A DNA stretch of 59,828 bases from Pseudomonadota bacterium (GCA_023390245.1 JAEWDF010000041.1:1-59828); one strand, 5' to 3'; shown: positions 34,318 through 43,837, counted from the stretch's first letter. Notes: generated by a model from the sequence alone, not told the origin. Program-made: numbers and translations.

Positions 34318-34356
34318 GCCGCGTCCTCACTTCGGAGCGCCCCGGCGCTCCTCGGT

Positions 34357-34433
34357 CGGAGTGTGGCTCAGTCTGGTAGAGCACTGCGTTCGGGACGCAG
34401 GGGTCGCAGGTTCGAATCCTGCCACTCCGACCA
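34357..34433 (+). tRNA. tRNA-Pro (anticodon CGG)
   Basis: A 77-nt cloverleaf with acceptor CGGAGTG/CACTCCG, anticodon stem CTGCG/CGCAG and loop TTCGGGA (anticodon CGG, reading CCG), T arm TTCGAAT and encoded CCA. It lies in normal chromosome just right of the element. Confidence 0.96.
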
Positions 34434-34605
34434 TTTCATCCCCTACAATCCGTCATCATTCGTCACCGGCCGCCGCCGCATCCACGTGAGAATCGCGCAG
34501 GTTCAGCGCGCGGACAAGGTCCTGCTGCGGCCGCTCGCTGAAGATCGACAGTTCACAGCCGTGCGGTCTTGGAAGACGGGTGGCGGATTGGATAGGGTCT
34601 GAACC

Positions 34606-35148
34606 ATGACCGTTCTCATGACTCCGTCCGCCGTCGTCGCCTTCTGGAAAGAGGCGGGACCCGAAAAGTGGTTCGCCAAGGATGCGGCGTTCGACGCCCT
34701 GTTCCGCGACCGCTGCCGCGACGCGCACTGGGCGGCGGCGCGGCGCGAGTTGGACGACTGGATGGAGACGCCCGAGGGGGCGCTGGCCCTGATTCTGCTG
34801 CTGGACCAGTATCCGCGCAATTGCTTCCGCGACACGGCGCACCAGTTCGCCACCGATCCCCTGGCCCTGATGCACGCCCGGGCGGCGGTCGCGCGCGGCC
34901 ATCACCGGGCCTTCGCGCCGGACCTGCGCAACTTCATCCTGCTGCCGTTCGAACACTCCGAGCGGCTGGAGGACCAGGACCGTTACATGGACCTGGCGGC
35001 GGGCGAGCCGGAACTGGAGAAGTGGGGCCGAATCCACCGCGACATCATCGTGCGGTTCGGGCGATTCCCGCACCGCAACCACTGCCTGGGGCGCGAGACG
35101 ACGGCGGAGGAACAGGCCTTCCTGGACGGCGGCGGATTCGGCGGCTGA
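34606..35148 (+). CDS. DUF924 family protein
   Basis: A 180-residue protein with the family motifs LILLLDQYPRNCFRDTAHQFATDPLAL, FILLPFEHSERLEDQDRYM and RFGRFPHRNHCLGRETTAEE. DUF924 proteins are helical, TPR-like and of unknown function. The gene is complete and isolated, the first protein gene of the chromosome beyond the tRNAs. Confidence 0.92.
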   Translation: MTVLMTPSAVVAFWKEAGPEKWFAKDAAFDALFRDRCRDAHWAAARRELDDWMETPEGALALILLLDQYPRNCFRDTAHQFATDPLALMHARAAVARGHHRAFAPDLRNFILLPFEHSERLEDQDRYMDLAAGEPELEKWGRIHRDIIVRFGRFPHRNHCLGRETTAEEQAFLDGGGFGG

Positions 35149-35152
35149 GGCG

Positions 35153-36562
35153 TCAGACCGCCTCGACCTCCTTGTCGGGTTCGGACGGGCGGCGGCGGAT
35201 GCGCGATCCGCTCATCACCGCGCCGAACAGGGCCGCGACCGCCGCGAGTTCGAAGCCGCGCCGCACGCCGTCGTCCGGCGCGGCGGCCAGCAGGAAGGCC
35301 ACCACCACGGCCCCCAGCGACTGGCCGATCACACGGGCCGTGCCCAGCATGCCGCCGGCCGCGCCGGCGCGCTCGCGCGGGGCCTCCGACAACATGGCGC
35401 GGTTGTTGGGCGACTGGAAGAAGCCGAAACCGGCCCCGCACAGGGCCATGCGCCAGACGATGTCGAACTTGCTCGAATCGGCGCCCAGCAGGCTGAGCGC
35501 CATCAGGCCGCAGGCGAACAGCGTCAGGCCGATCGCCCCCAGCACCCCGGCCGAATGGCGGTCCGACAGCCAGCCGGCCAGGGGCGCCGCCACCATGGTC
35601 GCCAGGGGCCAGGGAGTCATCAGCAGGCCGGTCTCGACCGCCGACAGGCCCAGCGGCCCCTGAATGAAGAACGGCAGGGCGACGAAGGCCATCATCTGGG
35701 CGGTGAAGGAGATGACCGAGGTCGCCACCGACAGGGAGAACAACGGCCGCGCCAGCAGGTCGAAGGGGATCAGCGGCGCCTTGCGCGGCGTCTCGTGGCG
35801 GAACAGCAGGATGCCGGCGACCAGACCGGCGCCGACCAGGCCGAAGGCCAGGGCCGCCGCCTCGCCGTGGGCCAGGGCCTGCATGCCGGTAATGACCAGG
35901 CCGAAAGTCGCCATGCTGAGCGCCGCGCCGGTCCAGTTCAGCGCCCGCTTCTGCAGCGGGTTGCGCGGCAGGGTGAAGCCCGCCAGCGACACGGCCAAGA
36001 GGCCGATCGGCACGTTCAGGCCGAACAGCCAGCGCCAGTGGCCGACCGCCAGGATGGCGCTGGCGATGGTCGGGCCGGCGGCGGCGGCCAGGGAGACGAT
36101 GACGGCGTTGATCCCGACCGCCCGCCCCAACAGCCGGTGCGGATAGGTGAAGCGCACCAGGGCGCCGTTGACGCTCATGATCCCGGCGGCGCCCAGGCCC
36201 TGGAGCACCCGCGCCAGGCTGAGGGTCAGGATGGAATCGGCGAAGGCGCAGCCGATGGAGGCCAGGGTGAACAGGGCCAGCCCGGCCTGGGACACGCGAC
36301 GGTAGCCGACGATCTCTCCCAGCGAGGCCAACGGCAGCAGCGAGACGACGATGGCGATCTGATAGGCATTGACGATCCAGACCGAGGCCGCCTCAGACGC
36401 CTGCATGTCGCGGGCGATGGACGGCAGCGCCACATTGGCAATGGCCCCGTCCAGCACCGCCAGGGTGATGCCCAGACCGATGGAGACGATCGCCCAGTAG
36501 CGTCGGGGCGTCGGCAGCCCGTCCTGGACGACGGGAAGGGCGGCGGGCCGGGCGTCGGTCAT
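35153..36562 (-). CDS. MFS drug transporter, DHA2/EmrB-like
   Basis: A 469-residue inner-membrane protein with about 14 hydrophobic helices. Typical features: LAVLDGAIANVALPSIARDMQAS in the first helix region and VNAYQIAIVVSLLPLASLGEIVGYRRV (motif A-like). This is the DHA2 class, which usually exports hydrophobic toxic compounds in exchange for protons. No membrane-fusion partner or regulator gene is adjacent, so the substrate is unknown. It ends 4 bp from the DUF924 stop. Confidence 0.85.
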   Translation of the reverse strand: MTDARPAALPVVQDGLPTPRRYWAIVSIGLGITLAVLDGAIANVALPSIARDMQASEAASVWIVNAYQIAIVVSLLPLASLGEIVGYRRVSQAGLALFTLASIGCAFADSILTLSLARVLQGLGAAGIMSVNGALVRFTYPHRLLGRAVGINAVIVSLAAAAGPTIASAILAVGHWRWLFGLNVPIGLLAVSLAGFTLPRNPLQKRALNWTGAALSMATFGLVITGMQALAHGEAAALAFGLVGAGLVAGILLFRHETPRKAPLIPFDLLARPLFSLSVATSVISFTAQMMAFVALPFFIQGPLGLSAVETGLLMTPWPLATMVAAPLAGWLSDRHSAGVLGAIGLTLFACGLMALSLLGADSSKFDIVWRMALCGAGFGFFQSPNNRAMLSEAPRERAGAAGGMLGTARVIGQSLGAVVVAFLLAAAPDDGVRRGFELAAVAALFGAVMSGSRIRRRPSEPDKEVEAV

Positions 36563-36604
36563 GGACGCCCAACGCCGCCGAACGGCGAAGGTTTCCGCCG
36601 CACG

Positions 36605-37063
36605 TCAGGCCAGCGCGCGGACCTTCAGGAGCGAGCCGCTGACGGAATCGACCACCACGTCCTGCCCGGCTGGCGGAGCCTCGCCCTCGATCTCGGCCGG
36701 CCATTCCGAACCGGAGATGAAGACACGGCCGCGTCCGCCCTCGAACGCCTGGACCACGCGGGCGCGCTGGCCCAGAAGGCGGCTGTCGCGGTCGTTGATG
36801 TCGGGCCCGGCGGGATTGGCCCTGCCGATCAGGCGCCGCGACAGGACGGTGGCGATCACCGTCAGCACGGCGAAGACGGCGACCTCGCCCGGCAGGCCCA
36901 GGCGGACGCCGGCGGCCGTCAGCACCGCCACCACCCCGGCCGAAACCGCCGGCCACAGCAGCCACTCGGTCGAGAACATGGTCTCCACCGCCAGCAGCAG
37001 GACGCCGACGGCCAGCCAGATCCAGAAGGGCTGGGCGGCGTAGAGATCGGCAAGCGCGTTCAT
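36605..37063 (-). CDS. NfeD-like membrane protein
   Basis: A 152-residue protein with three to four hydrophobic segments (FWIWLAVGVLLLAVETMF, LLWPAVSAGVVAVLTAAGV, VAVFAVLTVIATVLSRRLIG) and a soluble C-terminal OB-fold-like domain (GQRARVVQAFEGGRGRVFISGSEWPAEIEG). NfeD proteins partner with stomatin/SPFH proteins in membrane microdomains. The start at 37063 is 14 bp after the SPFH gene, confirming an operon. Confidence 0.88.
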   Translation of the reverse strand: MNALADLYAAQPFWIWLAVGVLLLAVETMFSTEWLLWPAVSAGVVAVLTAAGVRLGLPGEVAVFAVLTVIATVLSRRLIGRANPAGPDINDRDSRLLGQRARVVQAFEGGRGRVFISGSEWPAEIEGEAPPAGQDVVVDSVSGSLLKVRALA

Positions 37064-37077
37064 CGTTCGCCCTCCCG

Positions 37078-38073
37078 TCAGGCGGTCGGCGGCACGGCGC
37101 CGCCGGAGCGGCGCGGCGGACGAGGCGCCGCCGCGGGGGCCGCCCGCGGCGCCTGGTGTTGCTGTTCCTTGGCCAAACCGACCATTTCGCCCAGGCCGGC
37201 GATGGTGCCGACCAGGGCGCCCATTTCCGCCGGCACGATGACGGTGCGCTGCTGCGGGCTGCGGGCCAGTTCGGCGAAGGCCTCCACATACTTCTGGGCG
37301 ACGAAGTAGTTGATGGCGTTCACGTCGCCTCGGGCGATGGCCTCGGACACCATGGCGGTGGCGCGGGCCTCGGCCTCGGCCTCGCGCTCGCGGGCCTCGG
37401 CGTCGCGGAAGGCGGCTTCCTTGCGGCCCTCGGCCTGGAGGATGGCGGACTGCTTGGCGCCCTCGGCGCGGGCGATGGCGGCGGCCTTCTCGCCGTCGGC
37501 CTCGGTGATGACGGCGCGGCGCTCGCGCTCGGCCTTCATCTGGCGCGCCATGGCGTTGGTGATGTCCGCTGGCGGGGTCAGATCCTTGATCTCGATGCGG
37601 TTGACCTTGACGCCCCACGGTTCGGTCGCCGCGTCGATCACATGCAGAAGGCGGGTGTTGATGCTGTCGCGCTGGCTCAGCACCTCGTCCAACTCCATCG
37701 AGCCCACGACGGTGCGCAGATTGGTCATGCACAGCTGGGCGATGGCGTAATTCAGGTCGTCGACGCGATAGGCGGCGCGCGCGGCGTCCATCACCTGGAT
37801 GAAGACGATGCCGTCGACCTTCACCATGGCGTTGTCCTTGGTGATGACCTCCTGCGTCGGGACGTCCAGGACCTGCTCCATCATGTTCATGCGGCGGCCG
37901 ACACGCTCCACGAAGGGCGTCAGGAAGCCGATGCCGGGGCTCAGGGTCTTGGTGTACTTGCCGAACCGTTCGATCGTGAATTCACGGCCTTGCGGCACGA
38001 TCTTGATGACGCTGAACAGCAGCGCGATGGCCAGCAGCAGCACCACGGCGGCGAAGATTGTCGTGACGTCCAT
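37078..38073 (-). CDS. SPFH/Band 7 protein (QmcA/stomatin-like)
   Basis: A 331-residue membrane-anchored protein. N-terminal helix VTTIFAAVVLLLAIALLFSVI, then the SPFH domain (IVPQGREFTIERFGKYTKTLSPGIGF ... TKDNAMVKVDGIVFIQVMDA), then the alanine/glutamate-rich coiled coil (AEREREAEAEARATAM-like). It forms large oligomeric scaffolds at the inner membrane with the downstream NfeD partner. The C-terminal tail is proline/alanine-rich and disordered. Confidence 0.93.
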   Translation of the reverse strand: MDVTTIFAAVVLLLAIALLFSVIKIVPQGREFTIERFGKYTKTLSPGIGFLTPFVERVGRRMNMMEQVLDVPTQEVITKDNAMVKVDGIVFIQVMDAARAAYRVDDLNYAIAQLCMTNLRTVVGSMELDEVLSQRDSINTRLLHVIDAATEPWGVKVNRIEIKDLTPPADITNAMARQMKAERERRAVITEADGEKAAAIARAEGAKQSAILQAEGRKEAAFRDAEAREREAEAEARATAMVSEAIARGDVNAINYFVAQKYVEAFAELARSPQQRTVIVPAEMGALVGTIAGLGEMVGLAKEQQHQAPRAAPAAAPRPPRRSGGAVPPTA

Positions 38074-38142
38074 TCTGTCCCTCCCACTTGGAGGCGAATC
38101 TACCCGTCCCGCGCGAGCGACGCCACAGAAACCGGACGCGGC

Positions 38143-38901
38143 CTAGCCGATTCTGACGCCGGTCATCGATATAGAGCCGCCGTCGATCACGTCGTTGAAG
38201 AAGGCGACCGGCTCCCCGACCTCGCGCTGGGCGACGACATAGAGCAGCGGCAGGAAATGCTCGTCGGTCGGCACGCTGAGCTGGGCGTCCTCGGCCAGGC
38301 CGACCCAGTCGACCAGGGCGTCGGCGGCGCCAGTCGTCAGCGCGTGTTTGACCGCGTCGTTGAACTTCGTCGCCCAGGCGTAGGGTTCGGCGCCCGCTTC
38401 GCGCCGCCAGGTCCGCAGATTGTGCACGAAGTCGCCGGAGCCGGCGACGACGATCCCCTCCTCCCGCAGCGGCCTGAGACGCCGGGCCAGATCGAAATGC
38501 TGGCGCGGCGTCAGGTCGCGGTTCAGCGACAATTGCACCACCGGCACGTCCGCTTCCGGCCAGACATGGCGCAGGACCGACCAGGTCCCGTGGTCCAGCC
38601 CCCACTGTTCGGTCTGGACCGCGCCCGTCAGTTCGGCTGCCCGCGCGGCCAGCGCCGGGGAACCCGGAGCCGGATACTGCATCTCGTGAAGTTCGCGCGG
38701 GAAGTTTCCGAAATCATGGATGGTTTCGGGATTGGCCTGCGCCGTCACGCCCAACCCGCGCGTTTCCCAGTGGGCGGAGACCATGACCACGCCTCTCGGC
38801 TTGCCGATCGACAGGCCGAGGTCGCGCCAGGCGGCCGCGAAGGGACCGCCCAGGGCGTTCATGGGCGAACCATGGCCGAAGAAGACGGCGGGCTGGCGCA
38901 T
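38143..38901 (-). CDS. LigB-type extradiol dioxygenase, YgiD-like
   Basis: A 252-residue protein of the class III extradiol ring-cleaving dioxygenase family (DODA/YgiD type). Motifs include AVFFGHGSPMNAL, VVMVSAHWETRG, GLDHGTWSVLRHVWPEADVPVVQLSLN and GSGDFVHNL, which supply the iron ligands. The start 38901 matches the usual MxxPAxFxGHGSP opening. The wrbA stop is 5 bp upstream, so both quinone/aromatic-handling genes share a transcript. Confidence 0.9.
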   Translation of the reverse strand: MRQPAVFFGHGSPMNALGGPFAAAWRDLGLSIGKPRGVVMVSAHWETRGLGVTAQANPETIHDFGNFPRELHEMQYPAPGSPALAARAAELTGAVQTEQWGLDHGTWSVLRHVWPEADVPVVQLSLNRDLTPRQHFDLARRLRPLREEGIVVAGSGDFVHNLRTWRREAGAEPYAWATKFNDAVKHALTTGAADALVDWVGLAEDAQLSVPTDEHFLPLLYVVAQREVGEPVAFFNDVIDGGSISMTGVRIG

Positions 38902-38905
38902 CGGA

Positions 38906-39508
38906 TCAGCCGTGCAGCTTCTTGGCGATTTCGGCGATGTGTCTGCCTTGGAACCGGGCGCCGCCCAGTTCGATCTCGCTGGGCAGGCGCGAGCCGTCGC
39001 CGCCGGTGATCGTGGTGGCGCCGTAGGGCGAGCCGCCCTCGACCGCATCCAGGGTCATCATGGCCTGATAGGCGTAGGGCAGGCCCACGACCGGCATGCC
39101 GTGGTGCATGAAGAAGTTGTGCAGGCCCTGGAAGGTGGTTTCCTGGCCGCCGTGCTGGGTGGCGCTGGCGGTGAAGGCGCCGCCTACCTTGCCCAGAAGC
39201 GCGCCGGTGAACCACAGGCCGCCGGCCTGATCCAGGAAGGCGCGCATCTGCGAAGCCGCCGAGCCGAAACGGGTGCCGGCGCCGATGATGATGGCGTCAT
39301 AGTCCTTGAGGTCGTCAATCCTGGCGATCGGGGCCTTCTGGTCCAGCTTGTAGCCCGACGACTTCGCCAGGTCCTCCGGCACGGTCTCCGGCACGCGCTT
39401 GATGTCCACCATCGCGCCCTCGACCTCGCGCGCGCCCTCGGCGACGGCTTCGGCCATGGCTTCGATATGGCCGTAGGTGGAGTGATAGAGGACGAGGATC
39501 TTGGGCAT
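38906..39508 (-). CDS. wrbA: WrbA, NAD(P)H:quinone oxidoreductase
   Basis: A 200-residue flavodoxin-like enzyme that reduces quinones by two electrons. It shows the FMN loop LVLYHSTYGHIEAMAEAV, the ADAIIIGAGTRFG-type segment (DAIIIGAGTRFGSAASQMRAFLDQAGGLW) and GGQETTFQGLHNFFMHHGMPVVGLPY. A ribosome site GGGAGG precedes the ATG. The AT-rich 90 bp upstream probably hold its promoter. Confidence 0.96.
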   Translation of the reverse strand: MPKILVLYHSTYGHIEAMAEAVAEGAREVEGAMVDIKRVPETVPEDLAKSSGYKLDQKAPIARIDDLKDYDAIIIGAGTRFGSAASQMRAFLDQAGGLWFTGALLGKVGGAFTASATQHGGQETTFQGLHNFFMHHGMPVVGLPYAYQAMMTLDAVEGGSPYGATTITGGDGSRLPSEIELGGARFQGRHIAEIAKKLHG

Positions 39509-39604
39509 GGGAGGACTCCTGAAAACAGTCGGACCGTCATTGGTAACAGTCTTGAGTGCTATTTTAGTGATCCCTCGTCGGCCCGCAAGGGGGCAGGCAG
39601 CCGA

Positions 39605-40063
39605 TCAGCGGTCGAAAGGGCAGACGGTCGCGTAGAATTCGGCGTCGGCCGGCGCGGGCTCGCCGCGGCTGAGACGAAATCGGTGTTCCATGACCATGGC
39701 CTGCTGTTCGATGTTCAGCCGGTCCCAGCGGCAGTCCGGGCCGGGAATGTAGGCGTAGCTTTCCGGCCGATCCCCGGCCTTCAGCTTGGCCCACAGAAGG
39801 CCGACGCCGCGCTGCGCCTGCCAGACGTGGGTCAGCTCATGGATCAGCACGCCCTGGAGGCGGACGGAGGCCTGGGCGAAGTCATCGGCCAGCGCGCCGC
39901 GGGGCCAGACGATCCAGTCGCGGCCGAACCACCGGCCGGCGACGAAGGCGCGGCGGAACGGCCAGGCGATCAACCGCACCGAGTCCAGCCGAATGGCCGC
40001 GCCGAACGCCTCTCGCGCCAGGGCGGCTTCGCTTTCGGTCAGGGCGCGGACGGCTCTCGCCAC
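39605..40063 (-). CDS. HExxH zinc-peptidase-like protein
   Basis: About 152 residues with the zinc motif HELTHVWQ in a short DUF4157-like domain; similar Caulobacteraceae proteins are labelled 'vgr related protein'. No signal peptide is visible. GTG 40063 (MARAVRALTESEAALAREAFG) fits relatives better than ATG 40087; both overlap the upstream peptidase gene. Activity is uncertain. Confidence 0.65.
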   Translation of the reverse strand: MARAVRALTESEAALAREAFGAAIRLDSVRLIAWPFRRAFVAGRWFGRDWIVWPRGALADDFAQASVRLQGVLIHELTHVWQAQRGVGLLWAKLKAGDRPESYAYIPGPDCRWDRLNIEQQAMVMEHRFRLSRGEPAPADAEFYATVCPFDR

Positions 40064-40905
40064 GGCAGGACATACTCCCAGTGCCAAGGCTCATAGAGAT
40101 AGGGGACAAAGCCGAAACGACCAGCGTTTTGGACCAGCCAGCGATAGGTTGCGCCCTTGGCCATCGCCTGACGGCTGATTGGATCAGTGGAATCGACGCT
40201 CAGGCCGACGATATGGCCCACGTAGACGTCGATCGCCGTTCCCGTGCGGTGCGGCGAACAGGCGGCGCGGCGCAGTCCATCGCAATTGCCCTGCTGGGCG
40301 CAGCGCGCGGCGTCAGCCTCAGGATCGCGAAAGCCGGAGAAGATCTGGAGCAGTTCCGGGTCGGCGGCGATCTCCGGGACCTGGGCGCGCGCCTCGGCGG
40401 CCATGCGGCGATAGGCGTCCAGAACGTCGCGGCGCAGAAGCCGGGTCAGGCGGTCGGCGTGCTCCTCCTCGGGCAGCAGATAGCCGAGCTGGTTCAGCGG
40501 CGGCGGGTCGGGACAGTCGCCGCCCACCCGCGCCATGACGAAGGGCCGCCGCTCCTGCCACACGCCCTTGAAGACCTGGAAGGTCGCGCCGTCGAACAGG
40601 CCGGTGGGCGGCAGGTCGTGGGTCTGCTGGAAGGCGGCCAGGCGCGAGGCGAAGATCGGCGTGCCCGGCCCGCACTGGGTCCTTAGCTCATGCTGGATCA
40701 GCGGCAGATAGGTCTCCCAGCCCCATTCGGTCGCCCCGAATGGCGTCCATTCCAGCGAATAGACCGAGATGGCGTTGGCGAACCCCTGCCCGGCCCAGAC
40801 GTCGGCGTTGGTCTGGCACGGATCAGTCGGGGCGGCGCCCTGGGCCCGCGCGGGCGCCGCCGCCAGCAGGCCGAGGAACAGGAATGCGATCAGGACGCGC
40901 CACAT
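40039..40905 (-). CDS. Secreted M15/VanY-type D-Ala-D-Ala carboxypeptidase-like protein
   Basis: A 288-residue periplasmic protein with signal peptide MWRVLIAFLFLGLLAAAPARA. The C-terminal domain shows IFSGFRDP, CSPHRTGTAIDVYVG (zinc His and Asp) and YEPWHWEYVLPW (third zinc ligand), the M15 layout that trims peptidoglycan stem peptides. The middle part (FQQTHDLPPTGLFDGATFQVFK) resembles a peptidoglycan-binding module. A much longer frame continuing upstream is a shadow of the opposite MFS gene. Confidence 0.85.
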   Translation of the reverse strand: MWRVLIAFLFLGLLAAAPARAQGAAPTDPCQTNADVWAGQGFANAISVYSLEWTPFGATEWGWETYLPLIQHELRTQCGPGTPIFASRLAAFQQTHDLPPTGLFDGATFQVFKGVWQERRPFVMARVGGDCPDPPPLNQLGYLLPEEEHADRLTRLLRRDVLDAYRRMAAEARAQVPEIAADPELLQIFSGFRDPEADAARCAQQGNCDGLRRAACSPHRTGTAIDVYVGHIVGLSVDSTDPISRQAMAKGATYRWLVQNAGRFGFVPYLYEPWHWEYVLPWREPSAP

Positions 40906-41034
40906 GGCGACAGGAAGCCTCAAGGCCAGAGTCGGAGCAAGAGGTCGGGGCAAGAGGTCGGGGCAAGTGCAAGCGTCGCGGATCGCTGGCATGGTGGCGC
41001 GCGGCCGACTCGCGCCGCCTGCCCCGGATCGTCG

Positions 41035-42399
41035 ATGCCGACCGTCTCCGCTCCCCGCCGCTCCAACGCCGTGCTGGCCGCCTTCTCCGGTCCCTGCCTG
41101 CCGTTGGCGGCCTTCGGTGTCGCCCTGCCCGTCACCCTGCCCGAGTTCTACGCCACCTTCGTGGGGCTGGAGTTGGGCGTGGTCGCGACCGTCTTCATGG
41201 CGGTGCGGCTGATCGACATCGTGTTCGATCCCTTCATCGGCTGGGGCATGGACCGGACCCGCACGCGCCTGGGCCGCTATCGCCCCTGGCTGGCGCTCGC
41301 CACGCCGATGCTGATGCTGGCGGCGCTGATGATGTTCGTAGTGGTGCAGCCGGGCGCGCCGGCGCTCTATCTGTTCGGCTGGCTGCTGTTCCTCTACCTG
41401 GGCTTCTCGATCGGCACGCTGGGCCAGTTGGGCTGGGCGGCGGTGCTGGCGCCGCAGTACGACCAGCGCAGCCGGGTCTATGGCTGGTGGCAGGTGTTCA
41501 ACATCATCGGCGTGATCCTGATCCTGGTCCTGCCGACCATCGTGGTGCGGACCGGCGTCGGCGACTACGCCGACGGGGTGCGGATCATGGGCTGGGCCAT
41601 CGTCGTCGCCCTGCCCGTCACCATCGGCCTGGCCATGGTCGCCGTGCCCGAGCCGATCACGGCGGGCGACCCGCCGCACGGCGGCCTTTCCGCCTACTGG
41701 GCCCTGCTGAAGAAGAAGGTGGTGCGCAAGCTGCTGTTCGCCGACCTGCTGCTGGGCGTGGCGCCGGGCATCACCGGGTCGCTGCTGTTCTTCTTCTTCG
41801 GCCAGATCAAGGGTTACGACCACACCCAGGCCTCGCTGTTCATGCTGATCTATTTCGTTGCGGGCCTGTGCGGCGCGCCGATCTGGGCGTGGCTGGCGAC
41901 CCGCGTGGGCAAGGATCGCTCGCTGGCCATCGCCAGCGTGGTCTCGGCCGTGCTCTACATCGCCGCGACCCTGACGCCGGGCGGCAGCTTCGTCCTGACG
42001 GCCGTGGTGATGTTCGTCGCCGGCCTGCCCTACGCCGCCGGCCTGTTCCTGACGCGCGCCATGATGGCCGACGCCGGGGACGAGGAGCGCTACGAGACGG
42101 GCGTGGACCGCACCGGCCTGATGATGTCGATCCTGTCGGCCACGACCAAGATCGGCCATGTGGTCGCCCTGGTCCCCTATCTGATCCTCCAAGCGGTCGG
42201 CTTCCGCGCCGTGCCGGGACCGGGCGGCAACAGCGACGCCTCGCTGCTGACGTTACAGGTGCTGTTCATCCTGATTCCGGGCCTGCTGCTGGCGGCCGCC
42301 TGGCTGGTTCTGAAGGGCTATCCCTTGACCCCGGCGCGCCACGACGCCATCCGCGCCGAACTGGACGCGCGCGACGCCAAGACGGGGACCGTGGCTTGA
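41035..42399 (+). CDS. MFS carrier of the glycoside-pentoside-hexuronide (GPH) type
   Basis: A 454-residue inner-membrane symporter with about 12 helices. GPH signatures: DIVFDPFIGWGMDRTRTRLGRYRPWLALATP between helices 2 and 3, and KKKVVRKLLFADLLLG in the second half. Such carriers import sugars or glycosides with sodium or protons. It overlaps mazG by 4 bp (TTGA). The substrate is unknown. Confidence 0.87.
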   Translation: MPTVSAPRRSNAVLAAFSGPCLPLAAFGVALPVTLPEFYATFVGLELGVVATVFMAVRLIDIVFDPFIGWGMDRTRTRLGRYRPWLALATPMLMLAALMMFVVVQPGAPALYLFGWLLFLYLGFSIGTLGQLGWAAVLAPQYDQRSRVYGWWQVFNIIGVILILVLPTIVVRTGVGDYADGVRIMGWAIVVALPVTIGLAMVAVPEPITAGDPPHGGLSAYWALLKKKVVRKLLFADLLLGVAPGITGSLLFFFFGQIKGYDHTQASLFMLIYFVAGLCGAPIWAWLATRVGKDRSLAIASVVSAVLYIAATLTPGGSFVLTAVVMFVAGLPYAAGLFLTRAMMADAGDEERYETGVDRTGLMMSILSATTKIGHVVALVPYLILQAVGFRAVPGPGGNSDASLLTLQVLFILIPGLLLAAAWLVLKGYPLTPARHDAIRAELDARDAKTGTVA

Positions 42400-43184
42400 G
42401 ACAGATCGACCGCCTGCTGGGCGTGATGGAGAAACTGCGTGACCCGGACGGCGGCTGCCCGTGGGACGTGGAGCAAACCTTCGGCACCATCGCCCCCTAT
42501 ACGATCGAGGAGGCCTATGAGGTCGCCGACGCCATCGAGCGCAACGACCTGGTCGAGCTGAAGAGCGAACTGGGCGACCTGCTGTTCCAGGTGGTCTTCC
42601 ACGCTCGCATGGCCGAGGAACAGGGGCTGTTCGCCTTCGACGACGTGGTCACGGCCATCGCCGACAAGCTGGAGCGGCGCCATCCGCACGTCTTCGGAGA
42701 CGAGGCGCAGCGATCCTCGAAGGAACAGACCGTCGCCTGGGAGGCGATCAAGGCCGCCGAACGCAAGGATCGGAAAAAACCGGGCGTGCTGGATGACGTG
42801 CCCGTGGGCCTGCCCGCCCTGACGCGCGCAGCCAAGCTGACCAGGCGCGCAGGCCGCGTCGGCTTCGACTGGCCATCGACCGACGAGGTGTTCGACAAGC
42901 TGGCCGAGGAAGTCGAGGAGTTACGCGTCGAGATCGCGGCGGGTGACAAGGCCAAGGCGCGCGAGGAACTGGGCGACCTGCTGTTCGTCGTCGCCAACCT
43001 GGCCCGCAAGCTAGAGGTGGAGCCGGAGGATGCGCTCCGCGCGGCCAACGCCAAGTTCATCCGCCGCTTCGGCTTCATCGAGGCCGAACTGGCTAGGGAC
43101 GGCCGCACGCCGGACCAATCGACGCTGGAGGAGATGGATCGCCTCTGGGACGCCGCAAAGGCGGCGGAGAAGCCCGCCGCGTGA
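42396..43184 (+). CDS. mazG: MazG nucleoside triphosphate pyrophosphohydrolase
   Basis: A 262-residue house-cleaning enzyme that hydrolyses abnormal NTPs. Both MazG domains are visible: LRDPDGGCPWDVEQTF, EEAYEVADAIE, ELKSELGDLLFQVVFHA, and the second EVEELRVEI ... EELGDLLFVVANLARKL. The start is a TTG at 42396 overlapping the transporter stop (TTGA); a later ATG (42426) would lose conserved residues. Confidence 0.93.
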   Translation: MRQIDRLLGVMEKLRDPDGGCPWDVEQTFGTIAPYTIEEAYEVADAIERNDLVELKSELGDLLFQVVFHARMAEEQGLFAFDDVVTAIADKLERRHPHVFGDEAQRSSKEQTVAWEAIKAAERKDRKKPGVLDDVPVGLPALTRAAKLTRRAGRVGFDWPSTDEVFDKLAEEVEELRVEIAAGDKAKAREELGDLLFVVANLARKLEVEPEDALRAANAKFIRRFGFIEAELARDGRTPDQSTLEEMDRLWDAAKAAEKPAA

Positions 43185-43837
43185 CCTACGATCTGATCAT
43201 CTTCGACTACGACGGCGTCGTCGCCGACAGCGAGGTGCTGAACAGCACCGTCATGGCCGAGCAACTGACGGCGCTGGGCCTGCCGACCACGCTGGACGAC
43301 GTGCTGGCGGCCTACACCGGCAAGCGCTGGCGCGACAATCGGCCGGTGGTGGAGGCGCGGCTGGGTCGCCCCTGCCCCGAGGATTTCCACACCGACTGGT
43401 TCGCGACCTGCCGCGCCCGCGCGCCGCACCAGCTGAAGCCTGTGCCCGGCGTGATCGACTTCGTGGACGCCCGGCCCGAACGGCGCTGCATCGCCTCCTC
43501 CAGCGGGCCGGACTGGATCGGCGTCGGGTTATCTCTGTTCGGCCTGGTCGACCGGTTCGACGACGCCGTCTTCACCGGACTGAAGGTCGAACGGGGCAAG
43601 CCGCACCCCGACCTGTTCCTGCACGCCGCCCAGACCATGGGCGTCGATCCGGCCCGCGCCCTGGTGATCGAGGACAGCGAGGCGGGCGTGACCGCCGGCG
43701 TCGCCGCGGGAATGACCGTCGTGGGCCTGCTGGCCGGCGGACACGTGCGCGACGGCCACGCCGAGCGTCTGCGCGCGCGGGGCGCCCACCATGTCGCCGA
43801 CAGCTATGCGGCGGTCGCCGCCTTCATGGACGGCTGA
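43181..43837 (+). CDS. HAD-IA family phosphatase
   Basis: A 218-residue haloacid-dehalogenase-like hydrolase. Motif I is FDYDGVVADSE, motif II is in RRCIASSSGP, and motifs III/IV are KPHPDLFLHAAQTMGV and VIEDSEAGVTAG. It is of the beta-phosphoglucomutase/phosphoglycolate phosphatase type; the substrate cannot be told. GTG 43181 overlaps the mazG stop (GTGA), so the pair is coupled. Confidence 0.9.
   Translation: MTYDLIIFDYDGVVADSEVLNSTVMAEQLTALGLPTTLDDVLAAYTGKRWRDNRPVVEARLGRPCPEDFHTDWFATCRARAPHQLKPVPGVIDFVDARPERRCIASSSGPDWIGVGLSLFGLVDRFDDAVFTGLKVERGKPHPDLFLHAAQTMGVDPARALVIEDSEAGVTAGVAAGMTVVGLLAGGHVRDGHAERLRARGAHHVADSYAAVAAFMDG

Noticed and set aside
40906..42192. Upstream extension of the M15 peptidase frame
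   Set aside because: It covers the GPH transporter on the other strand and has repetitive R/H/Q/G sequence; the signal peptide at 40905 gives the true start.
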